Positions 35,646-44,252 of a DNA stretch of 64,000 nucleotides are shown here, piece after piece. Numbering within the stretch: position 1 is the first letter of the stretch; each line of letters opens with the position of its first letter. The translations under genes were made by a program, and so were the position numbers. The DNA lies in NCBI GenBank assembly GCA_965222725.1, contig OZ244969.1, forward strand, positions 3,844,001-3,908,000, in the 5' to 3' direction. Origin of the DNA: GCA-2748575 sp965222725. Lineage in GTDB: Bacteria > Pseudomonadota > Gammaproteobacteria > Pseudomonadales > Ketobacteraceae. The notes beneath the pieces were generated by a model, which made no database searches, was not told the DNA's origin, and was given only the letters and a program-made list of their open reading frames with translations.

Positions 35646-37931
35646 GTGACCTTAGAGAAGTTAGCCCGGGATCGAAAGATCCTGAGGCGCATTGATATCA
35701 ATATCGCCCAGCACGGGCGCTATGTGGCCATCGTATATTTCGTTATTTTCCTCGCCATTGCCGCCACCGGTGGTTTCTATGCGGATCAGACTGCGCTTTG
35801 TATAGGCTTTGGCGCTACCCTGATGTTTGTTGCCTTTGTGATGCTGTACTACTCCATGCGCTTTGAGCATTTGCATGGATCTGGCCCCAACAAATGGCGG
35901 CGTCAGTTTGTGCTGTTTCACTGGACCAGCAAATTCTGCTGGGGCGTGTTTGCCGCCTTTATTACCTATTACTACGGTCTGGACACCAATACCTTTCTGG
36001 TAGTGATTCTTACCGTGTGTACGGGGGCGATCAGCAATGTGGAATGGTCGCCGTTTCACCGGGCCAACTACATTGCCCAGACCATACTCTTCCTGCCTCT
36101 GGTGGCCAGCCTGATGACCCTTAACGACATCAACGGCTTTGTGGTGGGCAGTATTGTACTGGTGGTGTATGCGTTGCTGATACGGCAAAGCAATATCCTC
36201 AGCAAGCGCCACTGGAATTCGGAAAAAACCAGTTACGAACTGAATATCCAGACGCGGGATCTGGCCCAGGCCGTGAAAGAAGCCCATTCTGCCAGTCAGG
36301 TAAAAGCAGAATTCCTGGCAAACGTCACCCACGAAATCCGTACCCCCATGAACAACGTGCTCGGTATGCTGGCGTTGCTGGATGATACCGAACTCAGTTC
36401 ACAGCAGAAGCAATTGCAGAATGTCGCAGTGCACTCCGGCGAAGCCCTGCTGAGTCTGATTGATGATGTGCTCGACTATTCCAAGATTGTTTCCGGCTCG
36501 ATCTGTTTTAACGATGCTGTGTTCAGCCTGCGCCGCTGTATGAACCAGTGTCTGGAACTGCTGGGGCCGGTGGCCCACAGTCGCGGTGTTGAGGTGAGTG
36601 TTATCTATGAACGGGACATTCCCATTCGTATCAAGAGTGACGAAGATCGCCTGGCTCAGATCATCACCAATCTGGTCGGTAATACCATCAGAACCACTGA
36701 CGGCAGCGAAGTGGTGCTGCACGTCAGCCTGCAAAAAGATGCTAATGCCGAAGGCTCGCTGCGCATCGATATTATTGATAATGGCCACCAGCAGGCGGAA
36801 AAGCAGCAGGAGCAGCTGTTTGAAGCCTTTTCTACGTCGGTATCGCTGAATCAGAGTGTTCAGGAAGCGGGCACCGGTCTGGGGCTTGCCATTGCCAAGG
36901 GGCTGGTTGAATCCAGGCAGGGTGAAATTGGTATCGAACATAATCAGAACAAGGGCGGACATTTCTGGTTCCGTCTGCCCGTGGGCGTGTCCACTCAGCA
37001 GGCGCAGATAGATTACACGGTCAAGTCTCTGGTTAACGGTCATGCCTTAATTGTGGATGCGGAAGACGGCATGGTGACAGCTCTCACAGCTGAGCTGGAA
37101 GAACTCAAAATCAACACAGCCTCCATCAGGGGCATCGACAATGCCCTGGAGGAGCTGAAAACTGCGATAGAGCAGGACAGGGCGTATTCGCTGGTGCTGA
37201 TCAACTGTCCCATCCGGGAGCAGTTGCAATTTCAGTTGCTGGAGCGGATTGCAGGTAGTGAAGGCTTGAAGGATATTCGCGTGGTATTGCTGGCATCTCT
37301 GGCTCAGCGTACCCGACATCAGCATGATGTGGAGCGGTTTCCCAACTGTGAATGGCTCACCAAACCCGTTACCCGTATTGGTCTGGCCAACAGCCTGGCG
37401 CGTTTGTATGACCAGCCGCTGAAAGATCCGGTGGACATTGTCAAGCACGAAAGTCACAACATTTGTGCGGATGAAACCCAGTCGGTGCTGCTGGTGGAAG
37501 ACAACAAGGTTAACCAGATGGTAGCCAGAGGCATGCTGAACAAGCTGGGGTATACGGTGTCGGTGGCCAACAATGGTAAAGAGGCGATCAGTTTTCTCGA
37601 AGACCGCCCTTATGACCTGATTCTGATGGACTGCCTGATGCCGGAAATGGATGGCTACGAAGCCACTGCGGCCATCAGAGAACGAGAGGGCGCCGGCGGT
37701 GGCCATATTCCCATTATTGCCATGACAGCCAGTGTGATTGAGGGCGAGCAAAGCCGCTGTCTGGCGGCGGGTATGGATGATTATCTCGCCAAGCCTGTGA
37801 ATGTCGATGAGCTTGCTGCCAAGCTGCGACACTGGCTGGAAGGAAAAAATATCCAGGATAAGGAGGACGGCGTTGTTCACACGGGAAAGCACTTGATGGA
37901 TAATAGCGACCCACAACGTCGCTTTGCCTAG
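35646..37931 (+). CDS. Hybrid sensor histidine kinase with two receiver domains (first degenerate)
   Basis: A 761-residue membrane kinase. About six transmembrane helices fill residues 26-180. HisKA follows with FLANVTHEIRTPMNN (His229), then HATPase with DIIDNG (375-380) and GTGLGLAIAKG (409-419). Receiver 1 (about 464-592) keeps the acidic pocket (DAED, 471-474) and a KP lysine (573-574) but has Asn520 where the phospho-acceptor Asp is expected. Receiver 2 (about 611-735) is intact: LVEDN (616-620), LMDCLMPEMDG with Asp662, and DYLAKPVN. GTG start at 35646 after AGGAG; the frame is open 90 bases further upstream but without a start signal. No Hpt domain, so phosphotransfer needs a partner in trans. 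Close spacing to the next two genes suggests an operon. Confidence 0.92.
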   Translation: MTLEKLARDRKILRRIDINIAQHGRYVAIVYFVIFLAIAATGGFYADQTALCIGFGATLMFVAFVMLYYSMRFEHLHGSGPNKWRRQFVLFHWTSKFCWGVFAAFITYYYGLDTNTFLVVILTVCTGAISNVEWSPFHRANYIAQTILFLPLVASLMTLNDINGFVVGSIVLVVYALLIRQSNILSKRHWNSEKTSYELNIQTRDLAQAVKEAHSASQVKAEFLANVTHEIRTPMNNVLGMLALLDDTELSSQQKQLQNVAVHSGEALLSLIDDVLDYSKIVSGSICFNDAVFSLRRCMNQCLELLGPVAHSRGVEVSVIYERDIPIRIKSDEDRLAQIITNLVGNTIRTTDGSEVVLHVSLQKDANAEGSLRIDIIDNGHQQAEKQQEQLFEAFSTSVSLNQSVQEAGTGLGLAIAKGLVESRQGEIGIEHNQNKGGHFWFRLPVGVSTQQAQIDYTVKSLVNGHALIVDAEDGMVTALTAELEELKINTASIRGIDNALEELKTAIEQDRAYSLVLINCPIREQLQFQLLERIAGSEGLKDIRVVLLASLAQRTRHQHDVERFPNCEWLTKPVTRIGLANSLARLYDQPLKDPVDIVKHESHNICADETQSVLLVEDNKVNQMVARGMLNKLGYTVSVANNGKEAISFLEDRPYDLILMDCLMPEMDGYEATAAIREREGAGGGHIPIIAMTASVIEGEQSRCLAAGMDDYLAKPVNVDELAAKLRHWLEGKNIQDKEDGVVHTGKHLMDNSDPQRRFA

Positions 37932-37942
37932 AGTTTATTGTA

Positions 37943-38698
37943 GTGAACAAGGATACAAGCCCACAGCTTGAAGTTGTCTCTTCCATCAAGGAGCCACCGC
38001 TAACGGTGCTGCTTGCCGGCGCAACCGGGCTCATCGGTAGCCATTGCTTGGAGCTGTTGCTGGCCAGCCCGCGGGTTAAAAAGGTGATTGCTCCCACCCG
38101 TCGCACTCTTGCCAATCCCAGCAACAAATTACGCAATGTGCTGGTGGATTTCGACCGCCTCGATGAATGCCAGGAACTGTTTCAGTGCGATGCCATTATT
38201 TGCTGCCTGGGTACCACTATCCGGCAGGCTGGCAGTAAAAAGGCCTTTAAAAGAGTCGACCTTGAATACTGCCTGGATCTGGCTGAGCTGGGTCGCAGCC
38301 ATACGGCAAAAGCCTATTATCTGGTGTCTGCCATGGGGGCAGATCCCAACTCCTTGTTTTTCTACAGTCGTGTAAAAGGTGAGCTGGAGCGCCATCTGAT
38401 TCAGCTGGAGTACGATTACCTTTCCCTGTATCGCCCGTCATTGCTGATAGGGGATCGCGAGGAACATCGCCTGGGCGAGTCTGTAGGTATCAAGTTGGCG
38501 GGTGTTATCAATCCGTTTTTAATGGGCAGCTTTGCGCAATACAAGGCTATACAGGCGGCCACGGTGGCACGCGCCATTGTGAACGAGTGTATTGGCGTGA
38601 GCGTTCCGCAGGCACCTGCCCCCACGGTGAATATTTACACACACAATAAAATTGTTACACTGGCCAACCATCCGGAAAAGCTGTTAAAGGGGAATTAG
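37943..38698 (+). CDS. Atypical SDR / NAD(P)-binding oxidoreductase (HTATIP2-like)
   Basis: A 251-residue Rossmann protein. The nucleotide-binding motif is AGATGLIGSHCLELLL (about 28-43), followed by CCLGTTIRQAG, YLVSAMGADPNS and FYSRVKGELERHL. This is the pattern of the NAD(P)H-binding atypical SDRs related to human HTATIP2 and yeast Fmp52. Enzymatic role unknown. GTG start at 37943, 11 bases after the kinase gene, with rraA one base after its stop. The coupling suggests shared expression but not a shared function. Confidence 0.82.
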   Translation: MNKDTSPQLEVVSSIKEPPLTVLLAGATGLIGSHCLELLLASPRVKKVIAPTRRTLANPSNKLRNVLVDFDRLDECQELFQCDAIICCLGTTIRQAGSKKAFKRVDLEYCLDLAELGRSHTAKAYYLVSAMGADPNSLFFYSRVKGELERHLIQLEYDYLSLYRPSLLIGDREEHRLGESVGIKLAGVINPFLMGSFAQYKAIQAATVARAIVNECIGVSVPQAPAPTVNIYTHNKIVTLANHPEKLLKGN

Positions 38699-38699
38699 T

Positions 38700-39191
38700 T
38701 TGAGTTTTGTAACCTGTGATCTCTGTGACGACAATCCAGAGCTGGTGCGTATCGTTGAGCCTGTTTTTACCAATTACGGTGGCAAATCAGCGTTTCATGG
38801 TGAAATTGTCACGGTTAAATGCCACGAAGATAATTCAGTGGTAAAGGAAAATGTGGGTAAACCCGGTAACGGTAAAGTGATGGTCGTGGATGGCGGTGGT
38901 TCGCTGCGCTGCGCATTGCTGGGTGATATGCTGGCTGCCAAAGCGGCCGAAAACGGCTGGGCCGGTATTGTCATTTACGGTTGCATCCGGGATGTGGACG
39001 AAATTCGCAATACGGACCTTGGGGTGCAGGCCCTGCGGACCATTCCCATCAAAAGTAATCGCCAGGGGCGTGGTGATCTGAATATTCCCATCACATTCGG
39101 TGGCGTTACCTTTCAGCCCGGCGAATTCTTGTATGCCGATAATAACGGCATTATCGTGTCTGCTGAGCCACTGAAATTGCCCGAGTCATAA
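38700..39191 (+). CDS. rraA: RraA-family protein (regulator of ribonuclease activity A)
   Basis: A 163-residue RraA protein. It shows FTNYGGKSAFHGEIVTVKC, GNGKVMVVDGGGSLRCALLGD and AAENGWAGIVIYGCIRDVDEI, all family hallmarks. In E. coli RraA binds RNase E and DEAD-box helicases and dampens mRNA decay; some relatives are 4-hydroxy-4-methyl-2-oxoglutarate aldolases, which share the GD and RD residues, so naming from sequence has this caveat. TTG start at 38700 with AAGGGGA upstream. It ends the kinase-SDR unit, followed by a terminator. Confidence 0.92.
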   Translation: MSFVTCDLCDDNPELVRIVEPVFTNYGGKSAFHGEIVTVKCHEDNSVVKENVGKPGNGKVMVVDGGGSLRCALLGDMLAAKAAENGWAGIVIYGCIRDVDEIRNTDLGVQALRTIPIKSNRQGRGDLNIPITFGGVTFQPGEFLYADNNGIIVSAEPLKLPES

Positions 39192-39231
39192 TCCCGGACT
39201 CCTGATCAGAGATATAACCAGCGGCCTGAAC

Positions 39232-39284
39232 AAAAGCTACTGCTGACCATTGTCACAAAGACTCTGGTTTGCAGTAGCTTTTTA
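39232..39284 (+). terminator. Terminator after rraA
   Basis: AAAAGCTACTGC (39232-39243) pairs with GCAGTAGCTTTT (39271-39282) around a 27-base loop, followed by more T. A 12-bp stem with T-run. Confidence 0.8.
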
Positions 39285-39439
39285 ATTGCTCAATATTCTG
39301 CCACTTGTAGCGTCATATTGGTCTTTATTCACAATTTACTGGCACCCCCCGGTTGACTTGCCACCGTATCTAAAGCGTATTATTAGGGAAACCAACAATA
39401 AACCAATAATAATGAAACTCACGCCTTGGGGGGGATTCC

Positions 39440-40711
39440 ATGGGGATTCGCGTGTTTTATCTCTTTTTAATGGCGCTGTTCAGCGCAAGTTCTTTCGCCA
39501 AAACCACAGTGGATGACGAATATCAGGCCGTTATTCTCGATGGCCACAGTTTGCCGCAGGCATTGGGCTATTCCATATCCGAGCTGTCACTTGCCGCAGT
39601 TAAAGATGGCCTTCTGGAACCGGTTCCCTATCAGATAGACGAGTATAACGTGGGCGGAGCCGTTTACTTTGAAGACTGGGACGTGCCCTTGAGTGGCACA
39701 GAAACCATCTTTGATAAAGACGATAAATTGCTGTTCCTTATGAAGGACGCGGGCCCTAAAAAGAGCAATGAGCCCTACGACGGCGAATTTGTAGCCGAAA
39801 TCCGCGTCAGGGACAGAGACGCCGAAGGCGGCTATCGTTACGTGTATCTGGTGAAAGGCTCGCGTTTGCGATCCGAAGAACAGTATGTGCGCTACAGCGC
39901 CGATCTGGGGAAAGTGGAAACGGATTTTTATGATCTTACCTATAACCAGGATAACCACCTGATCTGGGAAAATTTCCGGATTTTCAGTTACGACGGTGGT
40001 GAGCCCTTTGACACCATGAAAATCCGCCTGGGTGCCGGTGTGCTGACGTCAGTCACTCAGGTGGAACTCAACAACAAACATGCGATTGCCAAGCCCAAGG
40101 GTGAGCGTATCGGACCCATACGCACAACCACCCAGCTTGAAATGACCCTGTGGGTGCTGGAAATGCCGCTCTTTACCGCCAGTTTGCAGCTGCACCATTA
40201 TCCCAAGTCGCTGGTGTATGATTTGCGGGTGATTATTCCGGAGTTTCGCCGTTCCCTGGTGGTTGATCCCCGGGTCGCAGTCTCACTGGATGGCAATAAT
40301 CTGACCGGTGGCCGGGTATATACCGCTGCCGGTCCGGCAGAAGGTGCGCCCGTAGACGGCGAGATGAACGAAAAAGAGCAGGCCATGATTGAAGCGGGGC
40401 TCTCTGAGGACAATAACTGGCTGTACACCGCCACCAACAAAAACCTGGATGTTATCGCCTTTGTGGATTCCATCAGCGACAAGAAGATTCCCTTGTCTCT
40501 GGTGCTGATGGATAACAGTACGATGGACGATGAACCGGAGCGCTTTCGGGGCCAGTTGCCGAATTTCGGGTTACGGATAGACGAAATGCCAAAGTCGGGT
40601 TTGCTGGGGTTTGTGGTGAGTCTGTACGTGGATGATAAATTTCCCGGAAAGCCGGCAACCTTCAGCAGGCAGTTAAGAACACTGCCGGAAATCGAGGTCC
40701 GCGGTATTTGA
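39440..40711 (+). CDS. Secreted protein of unknown function
   Basis: A 423-residue exported protein (signal peptide about 1-20, ending SSFA). I do not recognise the family. The mature part is acidic, rich in beta-strand patterns, Tyr and Asp (VPYQIDEYNVGGAVYFEDWD, FDKDDKLLFLMKDAG, YRYVYLVKGSRL), without cysteines in the mature region and without repeats or a C-terminal barrel signature, so a soluble periplasmic or cell-surface beta-rich protein is likely. Start ATG 39440 after a GGGGGGA site. Monocistronic: a terminator lies before it and a bidirectional one after it. The 248-base upstream gap contains a TGGCAC at 39340 that I tested and rejected as a sigma-54 site. Confidence 0.7.
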   Translation: MGIRVFYLFLMALFSASSFAKTTVDDEYQAVILDGHSLPQALGYSISELSLAAVKDGLLEPVPYQIDEYNVGGAVYFEDWDVPLSGTETIFDKDDKLLFLMKDAGPKKSNEPYDGEFVAEIRVRDRDAEGGYRYVYLVKGSRLRSEEQYVRYSADLGKVETDFYDLTYNQDNHLIWENFRIFSYDGGEPFDTMKIRLGAGVLTSVTQVELNNKHAIAKPKGERIGPIRTTTQLEMTLWVLEMPLFTASLQLHHYPKSLVYDLRVIIPEFRRSLVVDPRVAVSLDGNNLTGGRVYTAAGPAEGAPVDGEMNEKEQAMIEAGLSEDNNWLYTATNKNLDVIAFVDSISDKKIPLSLVLMDNSTMDDEPERFRGQLPNFGLRIDEMPKSGLLGFVVSLYVDDKFPGKPATFSRQLRTLPEIEVRGI

Positions 40712-40720
40712 GGTTACCCA

Positions 40721-40751
40721 AAAAAAATCCCCACTGAGTGGGGATTTTTTT
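40721..40751. terminator. Bidirectional terminator between the secreted-protein gene and mdh
   Basis: A-run, ATCCCCAC, TGA loop, GTGGGGAT, T-run (40721-40751). Symmetrical, so it serves both convergent genes. Confidence 0.93.
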
Positions 40752-40772
40752 CAAACGATAGCTCGAAACTGA

Positions 40773-41753
40773 TCAGGGCAGCAGATGCTGAACTGCATCT
40801 CTTTCTTCCTGAAGTTCAGTTTCAGTCGCGGTCATTTTTTCACGGCTGAAATCACTGATTTCGAGACCCTGAACGATTTCCCAGTCGCCGTCTTTACAAA
40901 CGCAAGGGAAGGAATAGATCAGGCCTTCGTCGATGCCGTAGCTGCCATCGCTGTACACACCCATGCTGACCCAGTCACCCTCGGCAGAACCCAGAGCCCA
41001 GTCACGCATGTGGAAAATAGCGGCGTTAGCTGCAGAGGCTGCAGAAGACGCACCGCGGGCATCAATAATGGCTGCACCACGCTTTTGAACGGTAGGAATA
41101 AAATCGCTTTCGTACCAGTCGCGCTCTACCAGGCCTTCAGCACCTTTGCCATTCACCAGGCAATCAGAAATATCAGGGTACTGAGTGGAAGAGTGGTTAC
41201 CCCAGATAGTCATCTTGGTGATGTCATTGATAGAAGTGTCGGTTTTGGCTGCCAGCTGGCTCAGGGCACGGTTGTGGTCCAGGCGGGTCATGGCAGTGAA
41301 CTGACGGGGATCGATATCAGGTGCATTGCGCTGAGCGATCAGGGCGTTGGTGTTGGCGGGGTTGCCTACAACCAGTATTTTAATGTTGGGGTTGGCGTTG
41401 TCATTAATGGCTTTGCCCTGGGCAGAAAAGATGGCTGCGTTCGCTTCCAGCAGGTCTTTACGCTCCATACCCGGTCCACGGGGGCGGGCGCCAACCAGCA
41501 GTGCGTAGTCCGCATCTTTGAAAGCCACGTTAGCGTCATCAGTTTGCACCATGCCGGCCAGCAGAGGGAACGCACAATCTTCAAGTTCCATGGCAACGCC
41601 TTTCAGGGCGTTCAGGGCAGGGGTGATTTCGAGCAATTGAAGGATGACAGGTTGATCCGGGCCCAGCATTTCACCTGCAGCGATTCTGAAAAGAAGGGAA
41701 TAGCTGATCTGACCAGCCGCACCGGTAACTGCAACGCGTACGGGTTGTTTCAT
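40773..41753 (-). CDS. mdh: Malate dehydrogenase
   Basis: NAD-dependent oxidation of malate to oxaloacetate in the TCA cycle. A 326-residue protein beginning MKQPVRVAVTGAAGQISYS, with the substrate and catalytic segments GARPRGPGMERKDLL, VVGNPANTNALIA, TRLDHNRA and IWGNHSSTQYPD (catalytic His). This is the cytoplasmic-MDH-like type of about 326-330 residues, common in beta- and gammaproteobacteria, not the 312-residue E. coli type. I start at ATG 41753, which has AGGAGA upstream; the frame is open 78 bases more. Confidence 0.97.
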   Translation of the reverse strand: MKQPVRVAVTGAAGQISYSLLFRIAAGEMLGPDQPVILQLLEITPALNALKGVAMELEDCAFPLLAGMVQTDDANVAFKDADYALLVGARPRGPGMERKDLLEANAAIFSAQGKAINDNANPNIKILVVGNPANTNALIAQRNAPDIDPRQFTAMTRLDHNRALSQLAAKTDTSINDITKMTIWGNHSSTQYPDISDCLVNGKGAEGLVERDWYESDFIPTVQKRGAAIIDARGASSAASAANAAIFHMRDWALGSAEGDWVSMGVYSDGSYGIDEGLIYSFPCVCKDGDWEIVQGLEISDFSREKMTATETELQEERDAVQHLLP

Positions 41754-42062
41754 GTACCTTTTCTCCTGTGGGTTTAGGCAATTGTCGTAAAGCGCCCGGT
41801 TTTTGACCGATACGTTGTCCGTTATTTGCACAAAATTCGCACAACGTCATAGGCGCCGGAGTAAAACGTTGCAGGATTTTAAGGTGCTTGGCCATGAGAA
41901 CCAAGTAAAAACCGAAATCCAGTCAAATTTTCTCCGGTTTCAGGGGCTAACAACATGCCGGCCTGACCGGACAAGAGCTCAGACTGCCTGGTCATTTAAG
42001 TTCTGTGTTTTTTTCGCTATAAATAGAGAGATCTCCAGGGGTGACATTTAAAGAGGGACAGG
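41754..42062. other. Divergent promoter region of mdh and the flavoprotein gene
   Basis: 309 bases without a gene. A TATAAA box at 42018-42023 with a poor -35 (TTTAAG at 41995-42000) could serve the plus-strand gene; it is too weak to call separately. No operator-like palindrome noticed. Confidence 0.4.
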
Positions 42063-43220
42063 ATGGCGATGTGGGACGTAGTGATTGTTGGGGGCGGGCC
42101 GGCTGGAGCGGCGGCAGCCTATGACCTGGCGACAGCCGGGAAATCCGTACTGATACTGGAAAAGAAGGAGTTTCCCCGCTTCAAACCTTGTGCGGGCGGC
42201 CTCACCATCAAGGCTCTGGCGCGATTGCGTTTTCCCGTGTCACACCTCATTCACGGTAAGGCGGAGTTGCTGAGTGTCGGCTACGGCAGCAAAACCCGGG
42301 ATTTGGCGACCAGCGGCGGGATCTGCGCTTTTACCCTGCGCGAAGAGTTCGATCACTATTGTTTGAGCAAGGCGCTGGAAGCGGGTGCCAAGTTGCAAAA
42401 ATCCGGTGCCCTGGATTCAGTGGCAGAAACTGCGAACGAGGTTGTCCTGACCACCCGAGATGGTGAGCAGCACAGCAGCCGGTTTCTGATAGGCGCAGAT
42501 GGCGCCCATAGCCAGGTGCGCCGGCTTTCCGGTGCCTTCAGCCCGGATCGCCAGGCGTTTGCCATTGAAGGGCTGTTGCCCCGATCCCGCATTGACCCCC
42601 GTTGCAGTCGCCAGAGCGATCTGATGACTCTGGATTTTGGTGCCCAGCCATTAGGCTACGGCTGGCTGTTTCCCAAGCGGGATCATGTGAATGTTGGTCT
42701 TTATACCTATGCGCCCGGACTGTCCCGCATTTCGCGCCAGCGGTTAGCGGATTACGCCCGGCACCGGCTGGGCAGTGCAGAATTTACCGGTGTTTGCGGG
42801 TATCCCATTGCCACAGGAGGCGAACGCTATCGGCCGGCGCATCAGCGAATCTTTCTGGTGGGCGATGCTGCCGGTATGGCTGAAGCCTTGCTGGGAGAAG
42901 GGATTCATAACGCCATTGCTTCGGGGCAGGCAGCGGCTGAGGCCATTAACACGACCTGGCACAACCGGGAAGCGGCGCCAGCCCGCTATGGCGAGCTGCT
43001 GGAACCTGTGAGAAAGGATACGCTGCTGTCCCGCCGCCTGGCTCCCTGGTTTTACCGGTGCTTACCGGTAGCCAGCCGAGCGCTGGTGCGTTATCCGGTG
43101 GCGGACGTGCTCATGAATGGATTTGCGGCAGGGAAAACCCTGAAAGACTGTCAGCGGGCCTTCGCCCGTTTTTCTACCGTGTTTGAAGCACAACCTGTGC
43201 CTTGGCTGGAGCAGCTGTAG
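42063..43220 (+). CDS. Geranylgeranyl reductase-family FAD-dependent oxidoreductase
   Basis: A 385-residue flavoprotein of the GGR/digeranylgeranylglycerophospholipid reductase branch of the PHBH superfamily. The FAD motif is VVIVGGGPAGAAAAYDLA (about 6-23), then EKKEFPRFKPCAGGLT (family-typical PCxG region), the second FAD motif LIGADGAHSQVRRLSG, GYGWLFPKRDHVNVGLYT, and LVGDAAGMAEALLGEGIHNA. It probably reduces isoprenoid or other double bonds in lipids, but related enzymes also act in halogenation or carotenoid routes, so the substrate is open. ATG 42063 preceded by GAGGGACAGG. Its stop codon lies inside the first unit of a 12-bp tandem repeat. Confidence 0.87.
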   Translation: MAMWDVVIVGGGPAGAAAAYDLATAGKSVLILEKKEFPRFKPCAGGLTIKALARLRFPVSHLIHGKAELLSVGYGSKTRDLATSGGICAFTLREEFDHYCLSKALEAGAKLQKSGALDSVAETANEVVLTTRDGEQHSSRFLIGADGAHSQVRRLSGAFSPDRQAFAIEGLLPRSRIDPRCSRQSDLMTLDFGAQPLGYGWLFPKRDHVNVGLYTYAPGLSRISRQRLADYARHRLGSAEFTGVCGYPIATGGERYRPAHQRIFLVGDAAGMAEALLGEGIHNAIASGQAAAEAINTTWHNREAAPARYGELLEPVRKDTLLSRRLAPWFYRCLPVASRALVRYPVADVLMNGFAAGKTLKDCQRAFARFSTVFEAQPVPWLEQL

Positions 43221-43264
43221 TGATATTGGTAGTGATATGAGTAGTGCTTTGAGTAGCGCCCTGA
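43217..43264. repeat. Four tandem 12-bp units starting at a stop codon
   Basis: GTAGTGATATTG, GTAGTGATATGA, GTAGTGCTTTGA, GTAGCGCCCTGA at 43217, 43229, 43241 and 43253. The first unit contains the TAG stop (43218-43220) of the flavoprotein gene. The copies decay progressively to the right. They end eight bases before the stop codon of the convergent gene at 43272. Confidence 0.75.
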
Positions 43265-43271
43265 AAGCCGC

Positions 43272-43571
43272 CTAAACCTTTTCGTTAATAAAGCGGCCTT
43301 CGCGGGAGTCGCTGTCCTGACCGGAGTTTTCCAGCATGGCCCGAACTTCCGGTTTGGCCCGCTGGCGCGCCAGGCGCCGGTCGTTGCGGCGGCGTTCCAC
43401 CGGCACCGGCACATTGCGTTTGCGCCGTTCCTTCACCAGACGGCGCTCCTGAGTTGGAGGCTGCTGGTGCTGATCCACAGGACGCGACCTTTCTGTACGG
43501 TGCACGCTGAGAGAACGGCTGGACTTCAGTCGTTCAATAGGCCTGCGATGTATACGCGGCATAATCAGCAT
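43272..43571 (-). CDS. Small arginine-rich hypothetical protein
   Basis: A 99-residue protein, very basic and probably disordered: about a quarter Arg/Lys, with RRLVKERRKRNVPVPVERRR in the middle and an acidic end (SGQDSDSREG). Small Arg-rich proteins with an ERRKxxxPVxxERRxxDRR pattern are widespread in gammaproteobacteria, which supports a real gene; RNA or membrane-surface binding would be a guess. Start could be Met1 or Met4 (MPRIHRRP). It is convergent with the flavoprotein gene. Confidence 0.6.
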   Translation of the reverse strand: MLIMPRIHRRPIERLKSSRSLSVHRTERSRPVDQHQQPPTQERRLVKERRKRNVPVPVERRRNDRRLARQRAKPEVRAMLENSGQDSDSREGRFINEKV

Positions 43572-43845
43572 CTTTTGCTCCGTTTTACTGCCTGGTCGTG
43601 TCTGAACAGCCCGCTGTACACTTGCCTGCGGGCAACGGCAATTACTTTGAAATCTGCCACGGGCGTTGGTTCAGGTGGATGGGCTTCCTGTATTATTTAT
43701 CGGCCGATTTCGCTAAGTCTTTAATTTCCCTGCAAATAACAAGTCAATAACGGCCTGTAGAAACGCCACAAGGTGCGTATAATTGCGGATTATCGGGCAA
43801 TCATTTGTCCGACACAAGTACACCCAAGACAGTTAAGAGGCACCC
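43572..43845. other. Intergenic region upstream of bolA
   Basis: 274 bases without a supported gene; it must hold the divergent promoters of the Arg-rich gene and bolA. TATAAT-like AATTGCGG and TTGCCT segments are present but no pair at good spacing. Confidence 0.35.
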
Positions 43846-44166
43846 ATGAGTACACCGGTACAAGATGCTATCACCAGTAAACTGACTGCAGGTATGGATC
43901 TGAGTCATCTGGACGTGGTGAACGAGAGCCATATGCACAGTGTTCCACCCAATAGCGAGACGCACTTTAAAGTGGTGGCGGTTTCTTCCGCCTTCGACGG
44001 CAAGCGCCCGGTTGCACGCCACCAGCTGATCTATGGCCTGGTAAGCGAGGAGCTGGCCGGTCCGGTTCACGCGCTGGCTCTGCATACATACACTCCGGAG
44101 GAATGGGAAGCCCGCCAGGCCGCGCCGGATTCCCCCAATTGCCGCGGTGGCTCCAAAGCCGATTAA
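43846..44166 (+). CDS. bolA: BolA-family protein
   Basis: A 106-residue BolA/IbaG-type protein. The central pattern HLDVVNESHMHSVPPNSETHFKVVAVSSAF followed by KRPVARHQLIYGLVSEEL contains the conserved histidines and the FxVxxxSxxF motif, and the ending PVHALALHTYTPEEWE is typical of BolA proper. BolA proteins pair with monothiol glutaredoxins to bind an iron-sulfur cluster and influence morphology and stress responses. GAGG ribosome site. No glutaredoxin gene is nearby. Confidence 0.95.
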   Translation: MSTPVQDAITSKLTAGMDLSHLDVVNESHMHSVPPNSETHFKVVAVSSAFDGKRPVARHQLIYGLVSEELAGPVHALALHTYTPEEWEARQAAPDSPNCRGGSKAD

Positions 44167-44252
44167 ACATTTTTGAAAGAATTTAACCCCTTTTCTGAAT
44201 AGCGTCGTTTATATCCCCAACAAACCAACAACAGGTAAGAAAGGGCAGAACG

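Noticed and set aside
39340..39355. Sigma-54 promoter upstream of the secreted-protein gene (TGGCAC at 39340)
   Set aside because: The -12 GC is absent at the required spacing (TT found there).
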